Assembly: GCF_000290615.1 (NCBI RefSeq)
Contig: NZ_ALAS01000107.1
Coordinates: forward strand, 1 to 64,000
From: Heyndrickxia coagulans DSM 1 = ATCC 7050
Lineage (GTDB): Bacteria > Bacillota > Bacilli > Bacillales > Bacillaceae_C
DNA: 64,000 bases
Direction: 5' to 3'
How positions within the stretch are numbered: the first letter of the stretch is position 1; every line of letters starts with the position of its first letter. Under the pieces are notes generated by a model, which saw only the letters and a list, made by a program, of their open reading frames with translations, had not been told where the DNA came from and did not search any database. Both the position numbers and the translations under genes were made by a program. Below are positions 43,370 to 53,355 of the stretch, one piece after another.

Positions 43370-44560
43370 ATGGCAAAAATTATGGCAATTAATGCGGGGA
43401 GCTCCTCCTTAAAATTTCAATTATTTGATATGCCGAATGAAAGCGTTATAACGAAAGGCCTGATTGAACGGATCGGGTTAAACGATGCTTTATTTTCCAT
43501 TACGGTAAACGGGGACAGGGTGAAGGAAATTACCGATATTCCGAACCATGAAGTTGCCGTGCAGTTTTTATTAAAAAAATTAACGGAAACCGGTATTATC
43601 CGGTCTTTGGATGAAATAGAAGGCGTGGGCCACCGGGTTGTGCACGGCGGCGAAATATTCAATGATTCTGCTGTCGTCAATGACCAGGTGCTCGCGCAAA
43701 TTGAAGATTTGGCGGAACTCGCGCCGCTTCATAACCGGGCGAACGCAACGGGGATCCGGGCGTTCCGTGCTGTGCTGCCGGATGTGGTTCAAGTGGCCGT
43801 GTTTGATACCGCTTTCCACCAAACGATGCCGGAAAGTGCTTTCCTATACAGCCTACCCTATGAATACTACGAAAAATATCGGATCCGCAAATACGGGTTT
43901 CACGGCACTTCCCATAAATATGTAGCGATGCGCGCCGCTGAGCTGCTCGGCAGGCCGCTTAAACAGCTGCGCCTGATTTCATGCCATTTGGGCAACGGGG
44001 CAAGCATTGCGGCGATCCAGGGCGGCCGGTCAATCGATACGTCCATGGGCTTTACGCCATTGGCCGGTGTGACGATGGGCACGCGTTCCGGCAATATCGA
44101 TCCTGCGCTGATTCCGTTTATTATGGAGAAGACAGGCAAAACCGCGGAAGAAGTGCTCGAAGTGTTAAACAAAGAATCCGGGCTTCTTGGCATTTCGGGC
44201 GTTTCCAGCGATTTGCGCGATATCCAGGTGGCGGCAGAACTCGAGCGGAACAAGCGGGCTGAACTGGCGCTTGACATTTTTGCAAGCCGCATCCATAAAT
44301 ACATCGGGTCGTATGCGGCAAAAATGGCCGGCGTGGATGCGATTATTTTTACAGCCGGCATCGGGGAAAACAGCGATGCCATCCGCGCAAGAATTTTAAC
44401 GGGACTGGAATTTATGGGCATTTACTGGGATCCGACCCTGAACCAGATCCGTGGGACCGAAGCGTTTATCAATTATCCGCATTCCCCTGTAAAAGTGCTC
44501 GTTATCCCTACTAATGAAGAGCTGATGATCGCACGCGATGTTGTCCGGCTGTCTTCATGA
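43370..44560 (+). CDS. ackA: Acetate kinase
   Basis: Interconverts acetyl phosphate and acetate with ATP; overflow acetate formation. 396 residues with [17 protein letters not shown] (phosphate 1), [32 protein letters not shown], and TAGIGENS near the end. Works opposite in direction to AcsA at the start of the window. SD GAAGGGAAGACG. Confidence 0.97.
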   Translation: MAKIMAINAGSSSLKFQLFDMPNESVITKGLIERIGLNDALFSITVNGDRVKEITDIPNHEVAVQFLLKKLTETGIIRSLDEIEGVGHRVVHGGEIFNDSAVVNDQVLAQIEDLAELAPLHNRANATGIRAFRAVLPDVVQVAVFDTAFHQTMPESAFLYSLPYEYYEKYRIRKYGFHGTSHKYVAMRAAELLGRPLKQLRLISCHLGNGASIAAIQGGRSIDTSMGFTPLAGVTMGTRSGNIDPALIPFIMEKTGKTAEEVLEVLNKESGLLGISGVSSDLRDIQVAAELERNKRAELALDIFASRIHKYIGSYAAKMAGVDAIIFTAGIGENSDAIRARILTGLEFMGIYWDPTLNQIRGTEAFINYPHSPVKVLVIPTNEELMIARDVVRLSS

Positions 44561-44673
44561 CCGCGGAAGCCGGCCGGCGCCGGCAGCTTGCTTTCTCTGC
44601 TGCCCGTGCCCGAATAAATCGTTTCAGGAAGCGCTTTGGCATAGCATAAACGGACAGCCGTGCATGGAATTTA

Positions 44674-44682
44674 TGTTATAAT
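44674..44682 (+). promoter_or_regulatory. Extended -10 promoter of the ecsC-like gene
   Basis: TGTTATAAT is a full extended -10. A good -35 is not seen. Confidence 0.5.
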
Positions 44683-44715
44683 GGCTGTAAAACAGAGTTT
44701 GGGAGCGGATCGAAA

Positions 44716-45546
44716 ATGGCGGAATGGACAGACAGGGAAAAAATAGTCCTGGATGAAATCAACGACTGGGCGGAGAAGCTGTTAGCGGCCGGAAAAGAAG
44801 GGGGCGGGCGCAAGCAAAAACTGGATGCGCTCTTTGCCAATTTTCCGGATGAGGCGCTGGAAAATATCCATGAAAAAATAGATGCCGTTTTGTTTCAAAT
44901 CTGTTCATTTGCCGATGAAAATCTGCCTTACGGGCATGAGATCGAAAAAATACTTGCTGCGGGGCGTCTCTTTGACAGTTCTGTCGCAACGATTCCCGAT
45001 ATGAGGAAACTTACCATCGACCAGGCAGGGTTTATTGCGGCACGGCAGCAGGCAAAATACCGCCGTCTCTCACTCTTCGAAGGGGCATTGAGCGGAACCG
45101 GGAAAGCCGTTTTTGCCGCGGCGGACCCGTTTTTCCTGCTGGCTGTGAATCTCCGGGCGGTCCAGCTCACCGGTGCAGCTTACGGATTTGAAACAAAATC
45201 GCCCGGCGGACTCGTGGCGGCGCTGAAAATCGTGCTGATGGCCGCTGCCCCGGACATGGTGAAATATGCGCTCTGGGAAGAATTGATGGATGAGCTGGAA
45301 GCGCGCGGAACCGGCTTCTATGCAGGGAATGAAAAGTTATTCCACCGCTATTTGTGGCCGGGGGCCATCGGGCATGCCGGTAAGCTCGCTTTTCTGGCGC
45401 TGCTCCGGCCGAAAAAGCGGGGAGAAAACAGCTGGGCCGGGATGGCCATCGGGGCTGCTACAAACTACTATTTTTCTAAAAAAGTTTGTGAAATTGCAGA
45501 GAAATATTATCAATACCGGTTTTTAACAGAAAAAAGCGGCCGTTAA
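44716..45546 (+). CDS. EcsC-family protein
   Basis: 276 residues with the EcsC pattern: an N-terminal amphipathic part (DEINDWAEKLLAAGKEG), the central AKYRRLSLFEGALSGTGKAV followed by a hydrophobic DPFFLLAVNLRAVQL, and a C-terminal block FLALLRPKKRG-GMAIGAATNYYFSKKVCEIAEKYYQYRFL. EcsC is part of the ABC-transporter locus ecsABC in B. subtilis, but this copy stands alone, so it is a paralogue. Function unknown; membrane association likely. Confidence 0.85.
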   Translation: MAEWTDREKIVLDEINDWAEKLLAAGKEGGGRKQKLDALFANFPDEALENIHEKIDAVLFQICSFADENLPYGHEIEKILAAGRLFDSSVATIPDMRKLTIDQAGFIAARQQAKYRRLSLFEGALSGTGKAVFAAADPFFLLAVNLRAVQLTGAAYGFETKSPGGLVAALKIVLMAAAPDMVKYALWEELMDELEARGTGFYAGNEKLFHRYLWPGAIGHAGKLAFLALLRPKKRGENSWAGMAIGAATNYYFSKKVCEIAEKYYQYRFLTEKSGR

Positions 45547-45574
45547 AAAACCAGCCCGTAAAAGGCTGGTTTTT
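45545..45574. terminator. Bidirectional terminator between the ecsC-like gene and usp
   Basis: AAAAACCAGCC and GGCTGGTTTTT form a perfect 11-base stem usable by both converging transcripts. Confidence 0.85.
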
Positions 45575-45576
45575 GC

Positions 45577-46041
45577 TTAATTTTCCGCTTTGCCTTCTTC
45601 TTCCTTAGGCGTTCTCACAACGAGCACATCGCAGGGGGAAGTGCGGACAATATGCTCGGAAACGCTTCCGATTAGGAGCCTTTCCACTGCATTTAAACCG
45701 GTTGCGCCGCACACAATTAAATCCGCATGCACTTTTGGCGCGACATTTTTTGTGATTTGAAGTTTCGGAGAGCCGAGCTGGATGATCGTCTGGACTTTGA
45801 TCCCTTTTTCCGCGGCGCGGTCTTTGTAATTGCTTAACAGCTCATCCCCGAATTTTTCGTTCTGCTCATACAATGTCGAATCAATCGGCGTCAAAGTGGC
45901 GAGCGCCCGGTTATCGACGACATGGACAACCGATAATTCCGCCTTGTTCCGTTTGGCGATTTCAACCGCTTTTGTAAAAGCCCAATCGGCTTCTTTGGAG
46001 CCATCTACCGCTACTAAAATATTCCGGTATTGTGTGCCCAT
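45577..46041 (-). CDS. Universal stress protein family protein
   Basis: 154-residue UspA-type nucleotide-binding protein: ILVAVDGSKEADWAF at the N-terminus and the ATP-binding loop ICGATGLNAVERLLIGSVSE. A longer frame extends upstream, but the SD AAAGGAG fits ATG 46041 (spacing nine) or ATG 46050. Divergent from ald. Physiological role not deducible. Confidence 0.9.
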   Translation of the reverse strand: MGTQYRNILVAVDGSKEADWAFTKAVEIAKRNKAELSVVHVVDNRALATLTPIDSTLYEQNEKFGDELLSNYKDRAAEKGIKVQTIIQLGSPKLQITKNVAPKVHADLIVCGATGLNAVERLLIGSVSEHIVRTSPCDVLVVRTPKEEEGKAEN

Positions 46042-46344
46042 CTTACTCATCTCCTTTATAAACTGCCTGCCTTTCATGTCTATTTTACTAGAATTTTCCG
46101 GGTTTGTGTGTGAAAAATGAAAAAACCCGGTGATCCATTTTTCAATCAAAACGGGCGGAAGCAGGCAAAAATGAAAACGGTATCCCGTTCCTTGCCGCGG
46201 ATAAGAAATTTGCAAAAAACATAGGAAAAAGAGGGAATTTTTGCTACAATAAAGATGTTTGGGAAAGTTTTCAACCGTTTGATATGTTTTCTTACAATAA
46301 TAAGAAAGCGGATGGCAAAACACGAACACGAGGAGGAACTTTCT

Positions 46345-47460
46345 ATGCGAATTGGCGTGCCAAAAGAAATTAAAAACAATGAAAGCCGTGTGGCCATGAC
46401 CCCGGCCGGCGTGGTGACCCTGTCCAAAGCGGGGCATGAAGTTTTTATTGAAAAGAATGCGGGCCTTGCATCGGGGTTCAGTGACGAAGAATATGCCAAA
46501 GCCGGTGCCCGGATCGTAGAGACTGCTGAAGATGCGTGGTCTTTTGAAATGGTCATGAAAGTGAAAGAGCCGATCGAAAGCGAGTACCGCTATTTCCGTG
46601 AAGGCATGATTTTATTTACATATTTGCATCTTGCCGCAGCACCCGGGCTTACGGAAGAACTGCTGAAAAAGAAAGTGACCGGCATTGCTTATGAAACCGT
46701 GCAGCTTGCCAACCGTTCGCTGCCGCTTTTGACGCCGATGAGCGAAGTGGCGGGCAGAATGGCGCCGCAGATTGGCGCACAGTTTCTTGAAAAAAATAAC
46801 GGTGGAAAAGGGATCCTGCTTTCCGGCGTGCCGGGCGTCAAAAGAGGCAGGATTACAATTATCGGCGGCGGGGTTGCCGGAACGAATGCGGCAAAAGTCG
46901 CGATCGGCCTTGGGGCGGATGTAACGGTTGTCGAATTGAATCCGGACCGCCTGCGCCAGCTTGATGACATTTTCGGCAGCAAAATTACAACCCTGATCTC
47001 GAATCCGTACAATATTGCGGAAGCGGTGAGTGATGCGGACCTTGTGATCGGATCCGTTCTGATCCCGGGTGCAAAAGCGCCAAAACTGGTGACGGAAGAG
47101 ATGATCAAAGCGATGCAGCCGGGCTCTGTTGTCGTGGATATTGCGATTGACCAAGGCGGCAGTTTTGAAACGACAGACCGTTCCACGACCCATGATGATC
47201 CGGTTTATATCAAACATGATGTCGTCCATTATGCAGTCGCCAATATTCCGGGCGCGGTTGCCCGCACATCGACGATTGCCCTCACCAATGTGACGGTGCC
47301 GTACGCGGCGGAAATTGCCAATAAGGGGTATGAGAAAGCAGTTTTGGAAAATGAGGCGCTGTTAAAAGGAGTCAATACGCTGAACGGGCATGTAACGTAT
47401 CAAGCGGTGGCCGATTCGCTCGGGCTCTCCTATACCGATGTGAAAAAGCTTTTAAAATAA
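46345..47460 (+). CDS. ald: Alanine dehydrogenase
   Basis: NAD-dependent oxidative deamination of L-alanine to pyruvate; needed in B. subtilis for growth on alanine and for sporulation. 371 residues starting [17 protein letters not shown]; the substrate region with [16 protein letters not shown], and the Rossmann motif [22 protein letters not shown] 46345 follows GAGGAGGAAC. A TGCTACAAT at 46242-46250 is a possible extended -10. Confidence 0.96.
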   Translation: MRIGVPKEIKNNESRVAMTPAGVVTLSKAGHEVFIEKNAGLASGFSDEEYAKAGARIVETAEDAWSFEMVMKVKEPIESEYRYFREGMILFTYLHLAAAPGLTEELLKKKVTGIAYETVQLANRSLPLLTPMSEVAGRMAPQIGAQFLEKNNGGKGILLSGVPGVKRGRITIIGGGVAGTNAAKVAIGLGADVTVVELNPDRLRQLDDIFGSKITTLISNPYNIAEAVSDADLVIGSVLIPGAKAPKLVTEEMIKAMQPGSVVVDIAIDQGGSFETTDRSTTHDDPVYIKHDVVHYAVANIPGAVARTSTIALTNVTVPYAAEIANKGYEKAVLENEALLKGVNTLNGHVTYQAVADSLGLSYTDVKKLLK

Positions 47461-47493
47461 GTTTTCAAAAGCCGGCTGCAAGAATTGCCGGAA

Positions 47494-47542
47494 CAAAAAA
47501 AGAAGCACAAGCAGCATGAAAGCTGCTTGTGCTTCTTTTTTA
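47494..47542. terminator. Bidirectional terminator between ald and pepQ
   Basis: AAAAAAGAAGCACAAGCAGC pairs with its complement ending CTTCTTTTTT, a 20-base perfect stem around a six-base loop. Confidence 0.9.
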
Positions 47543-48634
47543 AACATACTGCAAGGCTTTCGGGTACTTTGTCAGCACTTCGGCACCCGTTTTTGTAATG
47601 CAGACGTCATCTTCAATCCGGACGCCGGCAACTCCCGGCACGTATATTCCCGGTTCGATCGTGAAGACCATCCCTTCTTCAAGCACCAGCTCATTCGTAT
47701 GGGTGACAGAAGGATATTCGTGGATGCTGATGCCGAGCCCGTGGCCGAGCCGGTGTGTAAAATATTCGCCGTATCCCGCGTCTTCAATGATGCGGCGTGC
47801 AATCAAGTCGAGCTCTTTTGCCTTTACCCCCGGTTTTGCTGCCGCCACGGCTGCTTCTTCCGCTTTTAATACCGTTTCGTAAATCCGGGTTTTTTCTTCG
47901 CTGAGCCCCCCGAATGCGACCGTCCTTGTAATATCGGAACAGTAGCCTTGGTGCACAACGCCCAGGTCAAACAGGACAAAATTCCCTTTTTCGATTTTGT
48001 CAAGGCCGGGCGCGCCGTGCGGGGAAGCCGCCTTCGCACCTGAGAGGACGGTGGTGGCGAAGCTCATTTCCGAAATCCCTTTTTCTTTCATTGCAAATTC
48101 AATGGCAGCCACGATTTCAAGTTCGGTTTTTCCTTCTTGAATTTCGCGGATGCCCGTTTCAACGGCCAGATCGGCAAAAGCGGCCGCTTCCCTTAAAATC
48201 TTCTGTTCCTGCTCATCTTTGATGAGGCGCATCGTGCGCAATTTTTCTTCAGCAGCGGTAAAGCGGGCGCCGCCAAACCGTTCTTTCAGCGCTTCGAACC
48301 GTTCCACGTTCAAATGCTCTTTTTCAACCGCAAATGTATCGACATTCCCGATTCGCCCGCGTATTTCTCCAGCCACCAAATCCCACGGGTTATCCGTATC
48401 CCGGATACCGAGAATGTCATATTCCCAGCCGGCTTTTTTCGCATCATACGCCTCCATTGCCGGGCAGACGAGAAACGGCTCTTTTTCCTGGAATACGCAA
48501 ATGCCGAGCAGCCTTTCGTGCGGGTCGCTGCGGTAACCGCTCAAATAAAAGACATTGTCAGGCGACGTAATAAAAGCAGCATCGGTCTTTTCCGCTTTCA
48601 GCCACGCCGCCACACTTGCCAAACGCTTATTCAT
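47540..48634 (-). CDS. pepQ: M24-family Xaa-Pro peptidase
   Basis: Metallopeptidase of the prolidase type. 364 residues: creatinase-like N-terminal domain (ITSPDNVFYLSGY), then the pita-bread domain with the five metal ligands in LFDLGVVHQGYCSDITRT (two Asp), GHGLGISIHEYPSV (His), FTIEPGIYVPG (Glu) and GVRIEDDV (Glu). ATG 48634 is preceded by AAGGAG at nine bases; other in-frame starts upstream are closer to or before the SD. Dipeptidase versus aminopeptidase cannot be told. Confidence 0.92.
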   Translation of the reverse strand: MNKRLASVAAWLKAEKTDAAFITSPDNVFYLSGYRSDPHERLLGICVFQEKEPFLVCPAMEAYDAKKAGWEYDILGIRDTDNPWDLVAGEIRGRIGNVDTFAVEKEHLNVERFEALKERFGGARFTAAEEKLRTMRLIKDEQEQKILREAAAFADLAVETGIREIQEGKTELEIVAAIEFAMKEKGISEMSFATTVLSGAKAASPHGAPGLDKIEKGNFVLFDLGVVHQGYCSDITRTVAFGGLSEEKTRIYETVLKAEEAAVAAAKPGVKAKELDLIARRIIEDAGYGEYFTHRLGHGLGISIHEYPSVTHTNELVLEEGMVFTIEPGIYVPGVAGVRIEDDVCITKTGAEVLTKYPKALQYV

Positions 48635-48785
48635 CCCATTCATCTCCTTATCAGACGTTACTAGCATAGCAAAAAATAGGTTAAGATGCTACATGTAGAG
48701 CATCAGGCAGGATTACGGGGCAAAGAAATAATATAATGAAAGTGGCCACTGAAGCCGTACAAATTTTAAAAGGAGTGATCAGCTG

Positions 48786-49469
48786 ATGAAAGTTTCTTTT
48801 CACGGCCATTCAATTGTAAAAGTGGAAACGGGCGGCAAAACGATACTCTTTGATCCGTTTATTACCGGCAACAGCCAGACAGACCTGAAAGTGGAGGAAG
48901 AAAGCCCGGATGTGATTATTCTCACACATGGGCACGGCGATCATATCGGGGATACAGAGGCGCTTGCCCGCAAAAAGAATGCGCTTATTATTGCCAATAA
49001 TGAAATTGCAAATTACTTTGCCTGGAAAGGGCTGAATACGCATCCGCTCCATATCGGCGGCTCGTACCAGTTCGATTTCGGAAAAGTAAAGCTTACCCAG
49101 GCGTTCCACGGCTCGGCGGTTGTGGATGATGAAAAGAAAGAAATCGTTTACCTCGGGATGCCGACGGGCGTTTTGCTGATGGCAGAAGGGAAAACAATCT
49201 ACCACGCTGGCGATACCGGGCTGTTCTCGGATATGAAATTAATCGGCGAACGCCACCCGATTGATCTCGCATTTCTGCCGATCGGCGACAACTTCACGAT
49301 GGGGCCGGAAGACGCAGCAGTGGCGGCAACATTTCTGCAGGCGAAAACGGTCGTGCCGATCCATTACAATACGTTCCCGCTCATTCAGCAGGATCCGCAG
49401 AAATTTATCGATTTGCTCGACGGCGTAAACGGCAAAGTCATGAAAGCCGGAGATGCGATCGAATTGTAA
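48786..49469 (+). CDS. ytkL: Metallo-beta-lactamase-fold hydrolase YtkL (UPF0173)
   Basis: 227 residues, the same length as B. subtilis YtkL. The metal motif is [10 protein letters not shown], with later ligands in AFHGSA and [11 protein letters not shown] and the final His in [12 protein letters not shown]. Substrate unknown. SD AAAAGGAGTG. Confidence 0.93.
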   Translation: MKVSFHGHSIVKVETGGKTILFDPFITGNSQTDLKVEEESPDVIILTHGHGDHIGDTEALARKKNALIIANNEIANYFAWKGLNTHPLHIGGSYQFDFGKVKLTQAFHGSAVVDDEKKEIVYLGMPTGVLLMAEGKTIYHAGDTGLFSDMKLIGERHPIDLAFLPIGDNFTMGPEDAAVAATFLQAKTVVPIHYNTFPLIQQDPQKFIDLLDGVNGKVMKAGDAIEL

Positions 49470-49571
49470 CAGAGGCCCAGGATTGGCAAATACAGGGGTT
49501 CGCTTGCAGCCGGCATGTGCTGAAAAAGTGCCGGCCGCACTTCCCCTTTTCCATTATTTAAAGGGGCCTGA

Positions 49572-49601
49572 TTGCCCTTTTCCCCTTTTTCCATCTATAA
49601 T
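49572..49601 (+). promoter_or_regulatory. ytoI promoter
   Basis: TTGCCC (49572-49577), 18 bases, TATAAT (49596-49601). Confidence 0.55.
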
Positions 49602-49667
49602 AGAAATATACAGATTGCTCCATACATATTCCTTGAAAGCGTACAAAAACGGAAAGAAGGTGAAAAA

Positions 49668-50984
49668 ATGGCGACAAAACACGAACAGATTTTACAATAT
49701 ATCAATGAGCTGCCGGTCGGGGAAAAAATATCAGTCCGCCAGATTGCAAAGGCGCTGAATGTCAGTGAAGGGACCGCTTACCGCGCCATTAAAGATGCTG
49801 AAATAAAAGGGTATGTCAGCACGATTGAACGGGTCGGCACCATCCGGATTGAGCAGAAGAAAAAAGAAAATATCGAAAAGCTGACATTTTTGGAAGTCGT
49901 CAATATTATCGACGGCCAAGTGCTGGGCGGAAAATCCGGCTTGTATAAAACGCTTACAAAATTTGTGATCGGCGCCATGGAACTCGAGGCGATGTCGAAG
50001 TATACGGATCCTGGGAGCCTGCTCATTGTCGGAAACCGCACGGATGCGCATGAATTGGCGTTAAGGTCAGGGGCTGCCGTTTTGATTACCGGCGGATTTG
50101 ATACAAAAGACTATGTAAAAAAAATTGCGGATGAGAAATCGCTGCCGGTCATCTCGACGAGCTATGACACGTTTACCGTTGCGACGATGATTAACCGTGC
50201 TGTCTATGACCAGCTGATTAAAAAAGAAATTATTCTCGTGGAAGATATTTTAACACCGATCGAAAAAACGGCTTATTTGAATACAACGGACATGGTCCGG
50301 GACTGGTACCGCAAAAAACGGGAAACAGGCCACTCGCGCTTTCCTGTTGTCGACCGCAATTTAAAGGTGGCGGGCATCGTTACCTCGAAAGACGTGATGG
50401 AAACCGATACGGACTCAAATATCGAGAAAGTGATGACGAAAAATCCGATTACGGTCAGCGAAAAAACAAGCGTCACATCCGCTGCCCATATGATGGTCTG
50501 GGAAGGGATCGAAATCTTGCCGGTGACCGATGATTTTAACCGGCTGAGGGGGATTGTCAGCCGCCAGGACGTCTTAAAGGAGCTGCAAATGACACAGCGC
50601 CAGCCGCAAGTCGGGGAAACGATCGACAATATCGTCACGACCCAGCTCGATGCTTCATCGGCCAAAACGGAGGATCCGGATGATTTCCAGTTTGAAGTGA
50701 CGCCGCAAATGACCAACCCCTTAGGGACGATTTCATACGGTGTATTCACGACACTTGTGCACGAAACGGCCAACCGCTTTTTGCGCTCCAGAAAAAAAGG
50801 CGATATGATCATCGAAAGCTTAACGGTCTATTTTATCAAACCGGTCCAGCTCGAAAGCATGATCCGGATTGTACCGAAAATTCTCGACTCCGGCCGGAAA
50901 TCTGCCAAAATCGATGTGGAAGTCTTCAATCAGGGCAACCTTGTCGGCAAAGCCCTGCTGATGTGCCAGCTGATTGAAAGATAA
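49668..50984 (+). CDS. ytoI: YtoI: HTH, DRTGG, tandem CBS and hot-dog domain protein
   Basis: 438 residues, as in B. subtilis. Order: winged or GntR-like helix-turn-helix at about 10-65 (VRQIAKALNVSEGTAYRAIK), DRTGG domain (70-180), two CBS domains (190-310; GIVTSKDVMETDTDSNIEKV, GIVSRQDVLKEL) and a C-terminal hot-dog or thioesterase-like domain (320-438; KPVQLESMIRIVPKILDSGR). The mix suggests a nucleotide- or acyl-CoA-sensing regulator. Target genes unknown. ATG 49668 follows AAGAAGGTG. Confidence 0.9.
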   Translation: MATKHEQILQYINELPVGEKISVRQIAKALNVSEGTAYRAIKDAEIKGYVSTIERVGTIRIEQKKKENIEKLTFLEVVNIIDGQVLGGKSGLYKTLTKFVIGAMELEAMSKYTDPGSLLIVGNRTDAHELALRSGAAVLITGGFDTKDYVKKIADEKSLPVISTSYDTFTVATMINRAVYDQLIKKEIILVEDILTPIEKTAYLNTTDMVRDWYRKKRETGHSRFPVVDRNLKVAGIVTSKDVMETDTDSNIEKVMTKNPITVSEKTSVTSAAHMMVWEGIEILPVTDDFNRLRGIVSRQDVLKELQMTQRQPQVGETIDNIVTTQLDASSAKTEDPDDFQFEVTPQMTNPLGTISYGVFTTLVHETANRFLRSRKKGDMIIESLTVYFIKPVQLESMIRIVPKILDSGRKSAKIDVEVFNQGNLVGKALLMCQLIER

Positions 50985-51002
50985 CGGTACGTGCCACGCC
51001 TT

Positions 51003-51311
51003 TTACGGTGCACGCCGGGATTCGTCCCTTTCTTTCTGCATTTCGGGCTGGTAAAACCGCAGCCTTTTGAAACCGCCTGCGATATTGAAAAGCCCGAGCG
51101 CGATAAAAACGGCTGCGATGATATAAGTGGCGGCAGTGTGGAACAGAAACAATTCATTCACGCCGAACAAAAAAATAAATGAACCGAGCGCCATATTGGC
51201 TTTGGCGGAAAACACCTTTTTTTCCATCACCAAAAGGCTGCGGACGTTTTTTAGTTTAAAATATACATACGCGCTAATAGATGCGAGAATCAAAACGGCA
51301 AGGATCGGCAT
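51003..51311 (-). CDS. ytpI: YtpI-like small membrane protein
   Basis: 102 residues with three hydrophobic segments (about 3-20, 40-60 and 65-85: MPILAVLILASISAYVYF, ALGSFIFLFGVNELFLF, YIIAAVFIALGLFNIAGGF). ATG 51311 is behind GGAGGTG. Divergent from nrnA, as in B. subtilis. Function unknown. Confidence 0.85.
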   Translation of the reverse strand: MPILAVLILASISAYVYFKLKNVRSLLVMEKKVFSAKANMALGSFIFLFGVNELFLFHTAATYIIAAVFIALGLFNIAGGFKRLRFYQPEMQKERDESRRAP

Positions 51312-51393
51312 CGTGCACCTCCAAATCGAGTTGTCCGTATTTCCTTCTATTTTACAAAATGAAAAAAATCTTGCCAGAGAAACGGGGAGTAAG

Positions 51394-52332
51394 ATGAAAG
51401 CAAAAATTTTACAGACGATCAGGCTTTTTGACACGATCATCATCCACCGCCATGTCCGGCCGGATCCGGATGCTTACGGATCGCAGGGGGGACTTGCGGA
51501 AATACTGAAGGCGTCTTTTCTGGATAAAAACATTTACATCGTGGGCGACGATGAACCGGCCCTCGCCTATTTGAACAGGATGGACCGGATTCCGGATGAA
51601 ACGTACCGCGGGGCGCTTGTCATCGTTTGTGATACCGCCAACCGCGAACGGATCAGCGACCAGCGCTTCCATCTCGGGGAAAGGCTGATCAAAATCGACC
51701 ACCACCCGAACCATGATGCTTATGGGGATATTCAATGGGTTGATGAAGACGCGTCCTCTGTCAGCGAAATGATCTATGAGTTTTACTTATCCGGGAAAGA
51801 AGAGGGGCTCAGGATGACAGATGATGCGGCAAGGCTGCTGTTTGCCGGCATTGTCGGGGATACAGGCCGATTTTTGTATCCGAGCACGACGGAAAAAACA
51901 TTTGACTATGCCGGTGAACTGATCCATTACAATTTCGACCGGACGGCGCTCTTTAACAAGATGTACGAGGTTGAACCGGAAGTCGTGAGGCTCCAAGGGT
52001 ATATATACCAGAACCTGGACATTCTTGAGCACGGGGCGGCGATTGTCGTGCTGAAAAAAGAACTGATTGAAAAATTCGGCGTAACGGTGCGGGAAGCCTC
52101 CCAGCTTGTCACCACGCTCGGCGATATTAAAGGGCTTAAAGCCTGGTGCTTCTTTATCGAAGAAGAAGGCCAAATCCGCCTCCGTTTCCGTTCAAAAGGC
52201 CCTGCCATCAATGAGCTGGCCCGCAAATACGGCGGCGGCGGGCATCCGCTTGCTGCCGGGGCCACCGTGCATTCGTGGGAAACGACAGAGGCGGTAAAAA
52301 AGGATTTGATCGCGCTCTGCAAGGAAGGGTAA
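51394..52332 (+). CDS. nrnA: NanoRNase/pAp phosphatase
   Basis: Degrades short oligonucleotides of 2-5 bases and dephosphorylates 3'-phosphoadenosine 5'-phosphate. 312 residues of DHH type: HRHVRPDPDAYGSQGG, ALVIVCDTANRERI, the name motif IDHHPNHDAYG, and the C-terminal DHHA1 substrate motif GGGGHPLAAGA. ATG 51394 follows GGGGAG. A long upstream open frame has no family support. Confidence 0.96.
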   Translation: MKAKILQTIRLFDTIIIHRHVRPDPDAYGSQGGLAEILKASFLDKNIYIVGDDEPALAYLNRMDRIPDETYRGALVIVCDTANRERISDQRFHLGERLIKIDHHPNHDAYGDIQWVDEDASSVSEMIYEFYLSGKEEGLRMTDDAARLLFAGIVGDTGRFLYPSTTEKTFDYAGELIHYNFDRTALFNKMYEVEPEVVRLQGYIYQNLDILEHGAAIVVLKKELIEKFGVTVREASQLVTTLGDIKGLKAWCFFIEEEGQIRLRFRSKGPAINELARKYGGGGHPLAAGATVHSWETTEAVKKDLIALCKEG

Positions 52333-52375
52333 AAAAAGAAGGCAGAACCGCGGGAAAGCGGATTTGCCTTCTTTC
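52333..52375. terminator. Terminator between nrnA and ytrI
   Basis: GAAGGCA and TGCCTTC form the base of an imperfect stem with a CGC/GCG inner pair, flanked by A- and T-rich runs. Confidence 0.7.
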
Positions 52376-52880
52376 AGTCTGCCAGCTTTAAATTCAGGTG
52401 GACGCGGACAACGGAGTAAAACAAAATGTCTCGCACTTCGAAGGTATAGCGGCGGTGGTTGATTTTAATGACTTTGTTTTCGAGCATGCGGATAATCAAG
52501 TCTTTGTTCAAATAAGCGGTTTTTAAATTTTTTGCGATCAGCGGGCTTAAGTCATGTTTAATATCCTCTTCTGCTTCAAAAATGCTTTGTGAATCGTGGA
52601 TATCATATTTTTCATAGTTGCTGATTTTCACGTCAATACGCTGGATGGTCAGGAGCTTTTCATTTTTTTGATTGAGTTTTTTATAGTCTTCCTGCCAGAT
52701 TGCCTTTTCCTGTTGCAAATCCTGGATCGTTTTTTCCTGGCGTTCAATCATTTGCGCCTGCCTTTCCTGCATGACACCGAACATATACAGAAAAATAAGC
52801 CAGCTGATGCAACCGCCCACGATAAATCCGGCCATGAACCGCTGCCAGCCCGGTTTCCGGTAAAGCGGCGGGATTCTCAT
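52374..52880 (-). CDS. ytrI: Sporulation membrane protein YtrI
   Basis: 168 residues: one transmembrane helix (FIVGGCISWLIFLYMFGV at about 18-36), then a coiled coil rich in Gln, Glu and Lys (about 40-85), and a C-terminal globular part. In B. subtilis ytrH and ytrI are a sigma-E operon required for efficient sporulation. ATG 52880 has GGAG eight bases upstream and overlaps the ytrH stop by four bases. Confidence 0.9.
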   Translation of the reverse strand: MRIPPLYRKPGWQRFMAGFIVGGCISWLIFLYMFGVMQERQAQMIERQEKTIQDLQQEKAIWQEDYKKLNQKNEKLLTIQRIDVKISNYEKYDIHDSQSIFEAEEDIKHDLSPLIAKNLKTAYLNKDLIIRMLENKVIKINHRRYTFEVRDILFYSVVRVHLNLKLAD

Positions 52881-53224
52881 AGCACATTCTCCTGGGTAAT
52901 CCATGAAATAATAAGCGCGGCCGTTTTGGCACCGCCCATGGCCGACAGAATTAAAAGCAGCTGCTTGAACAATACCATTGTCTCGCTTTCCAAAAATCCT
53001 TTTTCAAAGCTGTAAACGGTATCGAACGTCCCCCCGATGGCGGCAATGATCGCCCAGATGCGGAGGTCGCGCGCAATCTTCGAAATTTCCGTCAAAAGCG
53101 GCTCGCCGGTAATGAACGAAGCGAGCCCCCCGATCAAGGCGCCGCCGAACATTACGCCGAACGCGATAAAATAACTGTTGAAAAATGCGGGAAAAAACCC
53201 TTCGCTCAACCGAACCATCCCCAT
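52877..53224 (-). CDS. ytrH: Sporulation membrane protein YtrH
   Basis: About 115 residues with three hydrophobic segments (PAFFNSYFIAFGVMFGGALI, IWAIIAAIGGTFDTVYSF, LLLILSAMGGAKTAALIISW) that match YtrH as recalled from B. subtilis. ATG at 53224 and 53218 are both possible; neither has a perfect SD. Operon with ytrI; divergent from dnaE. Confidence 0.9.
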   Translation of the reverse strand: MGMVRLSEGFFPAFFNSYFIAFGVMFGGALIGGLASFITGEPLLTEISKIARDLRIWAIIAAIGGTFDTVYSFEKGFLESETMVLFKQLLLILSAMGGAKTAALIISWITQENVL

Positions 53225-53355
53225 CTTTTCTTCATTACTAAACAATATATGGGACAATGCGTGCCCGTATGAAATCGAACGTATCTTCTTTTTTGCCCGC
53301 TTGAAAACATGTATAATAAGAATCATGTACAGGTACGAATAGGAGGCAGTTTAAC

